Shown here: piece after piece, positions 28,625 through 34,186 of the stretch
How the letters are laid out: each line of letters begins with the position of its first letter
Position numbering within the stretch: the first letter of the stretch is position 1
DNA from: Deltaproteobacteria bacterium
Lineage (GTDB): Bacteria > Myxococcota_A > Polyangia > Haliangiales > Haliangiaceae
Direction of reading: 5' to 3'
Length of the DNA stretch: 34,186 nt
Assembly: GCA_019237945.1 (NCBI GenBank)
Contig: JAFAOG010000015.1
Coordinates: 1-34,186 of the forward strand
Translations under genes and position numbers: made by a program
The notes under the pieces: model-generated
Databases searched by the model: none
Told to the model about the DNA's origin: nothing
What the model saw: the letters and a program-made list of their open reading frames with translations, nothing else

Positions 28625-28739
28625 AGAATTACCGCCAAGGAGCCGAGAGGCCGAGGAAGCCGAGCGTCTAGATCGAGAACCGATCCCAATAGCGTCTGGT
28701 GGCTGGCTCTCTGCCCCTTCGCTTCTTGGCGGTAATTCT
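28625..28739. repeat. Inverted repeat with GAATTACCGCCAAG arms between convergent genes
   Basis: AGAATTACCGCCAAG (28625-28639) is a perfect 15-base match to the reverse complement of 28725-28739. The pairing extends imperfectly inward (GAGCCGAG against AAGCGAAG). The arms then continue as degenerate 8-9-base units of the GCCGAG type. It begins 11 bases after one stop codon and ends 17 bases before the convergent stop. The layout and the shared ATTA-CGC-AA core resemble the element at 1319-1479. It fills the gap between genes and contains no open frame of note. Confidence 0.8.
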
Positions 28740-28756
28740 CTCTCTGGTCTGGGAGC

Positions 28757-30022
28757 TCAATGCGCGGTGCAGCGGATGACGTCGGGCGCGAGCACCGTGT
28801 GCGTGCCGGGGAGCTTGGTGAAGTCGGGCTGGTCGGGGCCGCCCGCGTCGTCGCGCACGGCGTACAGGCGGCCGAGCGGGTCGTGCGGCCACAGCGTCGA
28901 CTCGCAGCCGCTGTACCACTCGAGCTGCATCCGCTTGCGGCCCATGACGAAGCAGGGGAGGCCGGCGTCGTCGGCGCGGATCAGCGCGGCTGCGGCGAGC
29001 GTGTGCTCGTTCTCGCTCGCGAGCTCGCGCTGGCTGCGCACCGCGCTGACGATCACGATCAGCCACGACGCGGCGACGAGGGCGAGCGCGGGGCGGCCGA
29101 GGTGCGCCTTGAGCGTATCGATGCCCGCGATCGCGAGCAGGACCGTCGCGACGAACACGTAGCGCGGCTGCGCCTGCGTCTGCATGCCGAGCACGAGGAT
29201 CTGGGCGAGCGCGATCGTGACGAGCAGCGCGCGCCGGCGATCGCGCCGCGCACCGACGACCGCGCAGATGATCAGCGGCGGGCCGAGCAGGCCGAACATA
29301 AAGAAGGCGCGGATACCGTAGTTCGCGAGGCCGCGGCCGGGGGCGGGCATCGCGGCGCTCTCGTGGAGGATGCCGAGCGTGGTTCCTGTCGCCGCGCGCG
29401 ACATCAGGACGTGCGGCACGAGCAGCACCGCGAACAGCGCGACGGTCGCGGCGACCGGGCCGAGCCGCAGCTCGCGGAAGCGCCACGCGAGCACGGCGAC
29501 GGCGATGATCGCGATCGGCACGCAGCTGCCGTAGCGCACGTAGAACGCGGCCGCGAACAGCGGCGCGACGACGAGCATGCGCCAGTCGAGCTCGCCGAGC
29601 AGCACGGCGAGGCCGGCGAGCACGAGCGCGGCGCTCGGAATATCCGACAGCAGATCCGTGGAGAGACGCAGCAGCGGCAGCGTTCCCGCGAGCACGGCGA
29701 GCGTCCACGCCGCGGTCTCGCGCGAGAACCGGCGCGCGACGGCGAATGCGGCGGCGAGCACGCCGAGGTTGACGACGAGCGGCAGGAGGCGCAACGCGCG
29801 CTCGCCGGCGCCGAGCACGATGCCGGGCACGCCGAGCGCGGCGACGCCGGGAGGCACGTACGCCCAGCGCGGCAGATGGCCGTGCAGCAGTGCGCGCGCC
29901 GACAGCGCGTAGCGAGCCTCGTCGTGACCGAGTGGCGAGCCGATCGCCCACCGGATCGCCGCCGCCGCCACCCAGACCGTGACGGCCGCGACGATCAGCG
30001 TCCTGCCGTGTGACCGCTCCAC
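28757..30022 (-). CDS. GT-C/PMT-like multi-pass glycosyltransferase
   Basis: 421 residues from the GTG at 30022, with about 9-11 hydrophobic helices. After the first helix, 'GHDEARYALSARALLHG' carries the Asp34-Glu35 pair typical of GT-C enzymes of the ArnT/PMT_2 type, in which lipid-linked sugars are transferred at the periplasmic face. A final soluble stretch of about 90 residues contains two Cys. The start overlaps the end of the upstream gene by 28 bases. The frame stays open far upstream (to 31534), but this part is Arg-rich shadow of other genes. Donor and acceptor sugars cannot be deduced. Confidence 0.72.
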   Translation of the reverse strand: MERSHGRTLIVAAVTVWVAAAAIRWAIGSPLGHDEARYALSARALLHGHLPRWAYVPPGVAALGVPGIVLGAGERALRLLPLVVNLGVLAAAFAVARRFSRETAAWTLAVLAGTLPLLRLSTDLLSDIPSAALVLAGLAVLLGELDWRMLVVAPLFAAAFYVRYGSCVPIAIIAVAVLAWRFRELRLGPVAATVALFAVLLVPHVLMSRAATGTTLGILHESAAMPAPGRGLANYGIRAFFMFGLLGPPLIICAVVGARRDRRRALLVTIALAQILVLGMQTQAQPRYVFVATVLLAIAGIDTLKAHLGRPALALVAASWLIVIVSAVRSQRELASENEHTLAAAALIRADDAGLPCFVMGRKRMQLEWYSGCESTLWPHDPLGRLYAVRDDAGGPDQPDFTKLPGTHTVLAPDVIRCTAH

Positions 30023-30789
30023 GCTTCGTACTCGGCGACGCGCTTCGAGAGCAGGCCGAGGTCCTCGCCCGCCGCGGCGCGCTCCTCGGCGGCGACGACG
30101 AGCAGGCCCATCGCGGCTTGCAGCAGGCGTCCGCCGGTCAGCGGCAGGTTCGCGCCGCGCAGCGCGTACTCGCGGACCTCGCCGATCTTGAAGCTGATCT
30201 GTCCGACCTGGAGGTAGTCGCCCTTCATGTGCACGACGTCCTGGCCGACGAGCAGCGCATGCTCGAGCTCTCGCCGCGCGGTCGCCTCGCCTTTCCCTTC
30301 CGCCTGCGCGCGCATCCGGCGCTTCGCATCCTCGTAGACCTCGGGGCGCGTGATCGGGGCGTCGCGCGTGTACGGTGCGAGCTGCTCGGCGATGCCCTTG
30401 GCGGCCTCGGGGCCGTCGGCGACGTGCAGCGCGACTTCGAGATCGCCGAGCGCGAGCAGCAGGTCGCGGGATTTCGAGCGCCGGCGCGCCTCGCTGAAGC
30501 GTTCGTGCGCGAGGTACGCGAGGCCGGCGGCCGCGAACACGCCGCCCGGCAGGATCGACAGCGCCGCCGCGGCGACGCCCGCGGTCGCCACGCCCGATGC
30601 GATCAGCGGCACGGTCGGCGAGCGGCCGATCAGCTCGACGCGATCGAGCAGGCGCGCATCGAGCCGGATGATCGGGTTGCCCGGCGGTGCGATCACGAGC
30701 CACGGCGCATCGACGCCGATGCCCGACCGCGGCAGCAGGCGCTGCCGATCGAGTTGGGTGGTCGCCTGCGGCGGCGTCGGGGTGGCCAC
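29995..30789 (-). CDS. Hypothetical protein with a central hydrophobic segment
   Basis: 264 residues from a GTG at 30789, preceded by AAGGA inside the stop region of the upstream gene (TAAGGACTCGTG). The N-terminus is Pro/Gln-rich, then 'VDAPWLVIAPPGNPIIRLDA' forms a probable beta-hairpin. A hydrophobic region at about 58-92 could be one long or two short membrane helices. The C-terminal 170 residues are soluble, mixed helix and Ala/Glu/Arg-rich. I recognise no family. It is read with the DUF4388 gene upstream and overlaps the glycosyltransferase gene downstream, so all three are probably one operon. Confidence 0.65.
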   Translation of the reverse strand: MATPTPPQATTQLDRQRLLPRSGIGVDAPWLVIAPPGNPIIRLDARLLDRVELIGRSPTVPLIASGVATAGVAAAALSILPGGVFAAAGLAYLAHERFSEARRRSKSRDLLLALGDLEVALHVADGPEAAKGIAEQLAPYTRDAPITRPEVYEDAKRRMRAQAEGKGEATARRELEHALLVGQDVVHMKGDYLQVGQISFKIGEVREYALRGANLPLTGGRLLQAAMGLLVVAAEERAAAGEDLGLLSKRVAEYEAWSGHTAGR

Positions 30790-30795
30790 GAGTCC

Positions 30796-31902
30796 TTACC
30801 CTAGCTCGACCACGCCGACTTCGGCGAGGTGAGCGAACGCCAGCAGCGCTTCGGCTTCGCGAATGTTCGCCGACTTGACGATCGATAGAAGATCCCAGCG
30901 GCCGTCGACGCGGGATGCGAGCTCGACCTCGGCCGCCGACAGCCCGAGCTCGCTCGTCGCTTCTCTGAGCTTGCGCGGCACGCGATGCCTGGCGAGCAGC
31001 TGCTTGGCGACCTCGGCCACGCGCGCGCGCTCGATCTGCGCGAACGTCCTGCGCACTTCCGGATCGCTCGGATCCTGGTGCAGCGCCTGGGTCGCCATCG
31101 CGAGCGCGCCCGCCCGATCGCCCTGGCGCAGCCGGCCGCGCGCACCGGCCGCGAGCTCGACCGCGCTGTTCGTGCGCTCCTTCTGCCGGCGATCGACGAC
31201 GAGCCGTCCGTCGGTGACGAGCGCGGCGAGCTTGTCGTAGACCGCGAAGCGCTCGCCGCGAAACGCCGACGCGACATCGGCCGCCGCATGGCGCTCCCCC
31301 GCGAGCAGCCACACCTTCGCGACATCGACGACATCGCGATCGCTCGGCGTCGGCGGCATCGCGCTCGGTGGCACGAAGAACGTCGCGTCGTCGGCGCTCA
31401 GGATGCCCATGATCTCGGTCATCCGTTCGGCGCGGCGGCGCGCGACCGTGAGGCACACGTCGACCGCGAGGTGCGCGATCACGCCGGTCGCGGGGCTCGT
31501 GCGCGGCACGACGTCGAACTGCCCGTCGTTCCACGTGATCACGTCGCTGACCGTCTCGCGGATCTTCGTCGCGAGAATATCGACGAGGTCAGCTTCGGTA
31601 ATCAGCCCAGACATGAGCAACACCTTGCCCAGCGGCACGCCCGTCTCGGCGCGCGCCTCGAGCGAATCCGCGAGCGCACGCTCGGCGACGATGCCCGACT
31701 TCACGAGGATCACGCCGAGCTGCTCGTCGCGCCGGTTGCTGCTCGCCCACACGATCTGGCCGTCCTCGATCACGAGGCTGCGCGCGAGACCGCGCCGCTC
31801 GAACGTGACGGGCGCACTGACCTTGCGGCGGGCCATCCAGTCGAGCACGTCCTCGGCGGACATGGTGCTCAGAGACCCGCGCAACGACATCGCTTTGAGC
31901 AT
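30796..31902 (-). CDS. DUF4388-domain regulatory protein
   Basis: 368 residues from ATG 31902 (GGAAG about 8 bases upstream); ATG 31890 is a shorter alternative. The N-terminal 100 residues match the DUF4388 pattern common in Myxococcota: 'LRGSLSTMSAEDVLDWMARR', then 'SLVIEDGQIVWASSN', 'EQLGVILVKSGIV', and later 'VSDVITWNDGQFDVVP'. Such proteins often sit in gliding, c-di-GMP or two-component pathways. The middle is helical, and the C-terminal part contains a TPR-like segment ('RQGDRAGALAMATQALHQDPSDPEVRR') and a possible winged-helix-like end. It is divergent from the thioredoxin gene with a gap of 27 bases. Confidence 0.75.
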   Translation of the reverse strand: MLKAMSLRGSLSTMSAEDVLDWMARRKVSAPVTFERRGLARSLVIEDGQIVWASSNRRDEQLGVILVKSGIVAERALADSLEARAETGVPLGKVLLMSGLITEADLVDILATKIRETVSDVITWNDGQFDVVPRTSPATGVIAHLAVDVCLTVARRRAERMTEIMGILSADDATFFVPPSAMPPTPSDRDVVDVAKVWLLAGERHAAADVASAFRGERFAVYDKLAALVTDGRLVVDRRQKERTNSAVELAAGARGRLRQGDRAGALAMATQALHQDPSDPEVRRTFAQIERARVAEVAKQLLARHRVPRKLREATSELGLSAAEVELASRVDGRWDLLSIVKSANIREAEALLAFAHLAEVGVVELG

Positions 31903-31929
31903 AGCGGAACTTCCGGTACATTGTTCGTG

Positions 31930-32658
31930 ATGGAGCGTCGGTCCCACATCGTGCTCGACGCGCGGGTCCTCCTCGCGGGCGGCGCCGTGGCGCTGATCGG
32001 CGTCGTCGTGCTCGGGCTGTTCTTGTGGATGGTGCCGAAAGCGGCCGCGCGCGAGGCCACCGCCGCGTGCTCGGGGCTGCGCCCGTCGGATCCGAACCCG
32101 GCGCTGTGCCCGAACGGCGCCGAGGGCTGCAAGTTCCCGCTGATGGCGCCGGACTTCACGGCGTTCGATAACAACGGCAAGCAAGTCCACCTCAGCGACT
32201 TCCGCGGCAAGGTCGTGCTGCTCAACTTCTGGGCGTCGTGGTGCGGCGTCTGCAAGACCGAGAAGCCGCAGCTCGACAAGATGGCGGGCGACCTCGTCGG
32301 CGATCAGTTCGTCGTCATCGCGCTCGCGTCGGATCGCAGCTGGGCCGATGTGCTCGCCGCGATCGTCGATGCGCTCGCGCCCAACGTGAAGCTGCCCGGC
32401 GGCACGGTCACGTTCCAGCAGGCGCTCGATGCGTACAAGCAGGCGTTGCCGTCGGGGGTGCCGTTCCGCGTGTTCCTCGATCCGCCGGCCGGCGATTCGA
32501 ACATCGGCGCGATCGCGGCGAGCTGGGGCATCACGGCGGTGCCGGAGTCGGCGCTGATCGATCGCCGCGGCAACATCCGCGCGTACTTCGTCAACAAGCG
32601 CGACTGGCAGTCGCCGGTCGCCGAGACGTGCATCCGCTCGGTGATCGACGAGGACTAG
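31930..32658 (+). CDS. TlpA/ResA-like membrane-anchored thioredoxin
   Basis: 242 residues. There is one N-terminal membrane anchor (about 14-35) with a basic start, then an external thioredoxin-like domain ('PDFTAFDNNGKQVHLSDFRGK'). The redox motif is WCGVC with Cys105 and Cys108. 'AVPESALIDRRG' carries the cis-Pro loop. A second Cys pair lies at about 55-68, between anchor and domain ('CSGLRPSDPNPALCPNGAEGC'), and may form an extra disulfide. Members reduce disulfides, for instance for cytochrome c maturation, but the target is unknown. ATG 31930 is used; GTG 31927 is an in-frame alternative. The stop is followed directly by the response regulator gene. Confidence 0.82.
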   Translation: MERRSHIVLDARVLLAGGAVALIGVVVLGLFLWMVPKAAAREATAACSGLRPSDPNPALCPNGAEGCKFPLMAPDFTAFDNNGKQVHLSDFRGKVVLLNFWASWCGVCKTEKPQLDKMAGDLVGDQFVVIALASDRSWADVLAAIVDALAPNVKLPGGTVTFQQALDAYKQALPSGVPFRVFLDPPAGDSNIGAIAASWGITAVPESALIDRRGNIRAYFVNKRDWQSPVAETCIRSVIDED

Positions 32659-33027
32659 ATGGCCCGCGTCCTGGTCATCGATGACGAGCCGGATGTCGTA
32701 CGGCTGATCCTCAAGGTGCTCTCGGGCCGCGGCCACATCGTCCAGATCGCGCGCGACGGCGCGACCGCACTCCAGCGCGTCAAGCTCGAGGCGCCCGACG
32801 TGATCCTGCTCGATAGCGACCTGCCGAAGATCGACGGCGCCGAGGTCTGCCGCCGCCTCAAGGCCGAAGTCTCGACGCAGAAGATTCCGGTCGTGATGAT
32901 GACGTCGGACTACGTCGACATCTACGACGTCGGCGCCGACGGCGGCCCCGATGCGTTCGTCGTGCGGCCGTTCGTGCGCGAGGTGCTCGCGAACGTCGTC
33001 GAGCGCGCGCTGTTCAAGCGGCCCTGA
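32659..33027 (+). CDS. Single-domain response regulator receiver
   Basis: 122 residues, only a CheY-like receiver. Acidic pair D8/D9, phospho-acceptor Asp52 ('ILLDSDLPKIDG') and the switch Thr82 ('MMTSDY') are present, but the conserved Lys before Pro is Arg103 ('VVRPF'). The Arg may alter phosphorylation lifetime. No output domain follows, so it acts by protein contact. It starts right after the thioredoxin stop and overlaps the CobW gene by one base (TGATG), suggesting one transcript. No kinase is adjacent in this operon. Confidence 0.87.
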   Translation: MARVLVIDDEPDVVRLILKVLSGRGHIVQIARDGATALQRVKLEAPDVILLDSDLPKIDGAEVCRRLKAEVSTQKIPVVMMTSDYVDIYDVGADGGPDAFVVRPFVREVLANVVERALFKRP

Positions 33028-34019
33028 TGCGCACGCCGTTCACGATCTTGAGCGGCTGGCTCGGAGCCGGCAAGACGACCGCGCTCAACCGCATGCTCGC
33101 CGCGCCGGGCGGTCGCCGCATCGCCGTGCTCGTCAACGAGCTCGGCCGCATCTCGATCGATACCCAGCTGATCGTCGGGCAGGGCGGCGACGTGCTCGAG
33201 CTCGCCGGCGGCTGCGTGTGCTGCAAGGTCGATATCAAGAACGACCTGTGGGACGGCATCGGCGAGATCGTCGCGCGCAGCGCGCCCGACCACGTCGTGC
33301 TCGAGACGACCGGCATCGCCGAGCCGGCCGCGATCCTCGACTCGCTGGTCGCCCCGCTCAAGGCCGATGATGACGCGATCGCCGCCAAGCGCGCCCGCGA
33401 GCAGGCCGCCGCGCGCGAGCGCATCGTGCCCGCGGGCGTGATCTGCGTCGTCGATGCCGAGTCGGGCGCCGCCGCCCTCGCCGAGCGCGAGGAAGCCGAA
33501 GCGCAGGCCGCCGCCGCCGATCGCGTGCTGATCTCCAAGCTCGACGTCGCATCCGCGGATGCCGTCCGCCAGACCCACGCGCGCCTCGATCTGCTCGCGG
33601 GCGAGGCGGAGCGCGCATCGTTTCCGCGCGGCGAGGACCACGCGCTGACGAGCTGGCTGCTCGAGCCTCGCAAGCTGCGCGCCTGGACGACGCGCACGCA
33701 CGACCACGACGGCGACCACCACCATCACGGCGGCCAGCTCGTCGCGGTCACGTTCGCCGACGACGCGCCGCTCGTTCCCGAGCGCGTGCTCGCCGTGCTC
33801 GAGTCGCTCGGCCCGCGCCTCGTGCGCGCGAAAGGCTTCGTCGTGCTCGCTGGCGACGATCGCCGCGGCTTCGTCGAGCGCGCCGGAGTCCGCACGTCGC
33901 TCGAGCGCCGCGAGCCGTGGGGCGACACGCCGCGCCGCACCGAAATCGTGCTCATCGGCGACGACCTCGACGAGGCCGCCCTGCGCCGCGCCTTGTGGGC
34001 GTGCCGCGCCGCACGCTAG
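33027..34019 (+). CDS. CobW/COG0523-family GTPase (putative metal chaperone)
   Basis: 330 residues. Walker A GWLGAGKTT is at 10-18, the metal-binding CxCC as 'GGCVCCKVD' (Cys63, 65, 66), a Walker B-like 'HVVLETTGIAEPAAI', and the guanine-specificity 'SKLD' motif. A helical insert with an Ala/Arg run (about 115-135) and a His-rich stretch 'HDHDGDHHHH' (about 231-240) separate the GTPase part from the CobW C-terminal domain (about 245-330). COG0523 proteins deliver Zn or other metals to target proteins. The ATG overlaps the response regulator stop. It ends 12 bases before a single-arm repeat (34032-34062). Confidence 0.9.
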   Translation: MRTPFTILSGWLGAGKTTALNRMLAAPGGRRIAVLVNELGRISIDTQLIVGQGGDVLELAGGCVCCKVDIKNDLWDGIGEIVARSAPDHVVLETTGIAEPAAILDSLVAPLKADDDAIAAKRAREQAAARERIVPAGVICVVDAESGAAALAEREEAEAQAAAADRVLISKLDVASADAVRQTHARLDLLAGEAERASFPRGEDHALTSWLLEPRKLRAWTTRTHDHDGDHHHHGGQLVAVTFADDAPLVPERVLAVLESLGPRLVRAKGFVVLAGDDRRGFVERAGVRTSLERREPWGDTPRRTEIVLIGDDLDEAALRRALWACRAAR

Positions 34020-34031
34020 GCACTGCGAAGA

Positions 34032-34062
34032 TCGGATTAACGCGAAAACGCGAAAACGCGAA
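34032..34062. repeat. Single-arm copy of the CGCGAAAA repeat
   Basis: The 31 bases begin TCGGATTAACGCGAAAACG and continue as CGCGAAAA units. They differ from the left arm at 1319-1349 at one position. No inverted partner is found in the remaining 124 bases of the window. It lies 12 bases after the CobW-family stop. Confidence 0.85.
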
Positions 34063-34146
34063 GCCTGTGACGGGACGGCAACATCCGCGCCGACCGCTTG
34101 CGCTCCCGAAATTCATGCGCAGATTGATGGCGAACAAGGAGGCTGG

Positions 34147-34186
34147 ATGTCGATCTTCGGATACATCCTCCTCGGAATCTGGGGCG
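34147..34186 (+). CDS. Start of a small membrane-like protein, cut by window edge
   Basis: The ATG at 34147 has an excellent ribosome binding site (AGGAGG about 5 bases upstream). Only 13 residues are visible (MSIFGYILLGIWG), hydrophobic from residue 3 onward, consistent with an N-terminal membrane helix or signal anchor. The family cannot be named from so little sequence. Confidence 0.45.
   Translation, partial: MSIFGYILLGIWG

Noticed and set aside
28757-31534. Single 925-residue minus-strand protein
   Set aside because: Only the C-terminal 421 residues look like a real (membrane) protein. The rest is Arg-rich and lies over the 29995-30789 and DUF4388 genes.

Overview
This is a GC-rich (clearly above 60% by eye), densely coded chromosomal segment from a Gram-negative bacterium. 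Outer-membrane functions (BamD, a FadL-type channel, a peptidase with a predicted barrel tail), at least five lipoproteins with clear lipoboxes, PilZ/PEGA and DUF4388 regulators, and Cys-rich secreted lipoproteins together suggest a Myxococcota-type (former deltaproteobacterial) organism. This placement is an inference from gene content; no rRNA is present. No phage, insertion sequence, CRISPR, tRNA or rRNA was seen. Coding is almost continuous: the longest gene-free stretch is 220 bases (17399-17618). Both window edges cut genes (truD at the left, a small unknown gene at the right).

Layout. 1-3057: truD (partial, minus), divergent from a ChaN-like lipoprotein gene, then a convergent minus-strand pair (TPR protein, bamD). 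3113-6475: two lipoprotein genes and mnmG. 6621-10651: a FadL-family channel, a small membrane protein, and a MoxR ATPase/CoxE-like VWA pair. 10659-13408 (minus): a Pro-Gln-repeat lipoprotein and a large PilZ-TM-PEGA-repeat protein. 13458-17398: a biotin carboxylase gene, an unrecognised minus-strand gene, and pyrG. 17619-28613: rpoN, a convergent Cys-rich lipoprotein gene, hpf, then the tightly packed chain ptsN-hprK-rapZ-ptsH-ptsI-peptidase/propeller/barrel-degenerate HATPase. 28757-31902 (minus): a DUF4388 protein, an unrecognised membrane protein and a GT-C-like glycosyltransferase. 31930-34019: a TlpA-like thioredoxin, a single-domain response regulator and a CobW-type GTPase.

How they fit. 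The central block holds a complete phosphoryl relay (EI, HPr with both His and Ser sites, EIIA-Ntr, HPr kinase, RapZ) beside sigma-54 and the hibernation factor, but no sugar permease. It therefore looks like a regulatory PTS. Seven successive genes (20821-28613) touch or overlap by 0-4 bases. The last two, a secreted zinc-peptidase/beta-propeller/barrel protein and a HATPase-like protein with no recognisable phospho-acceptor His, are unexpected members and are the best candidate for an undescribed functional link.

The other notable signal is a family of intergenic repeats made of short CGCGAAAA-like units. They form long inverted repeats in both convergent gene gaps that have room for them (1319-1479, 28625-28739), and a single arm after a codirectional gene (34032-34062). 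This pattern suggests a terminator-like or mRNA 3'-end element.
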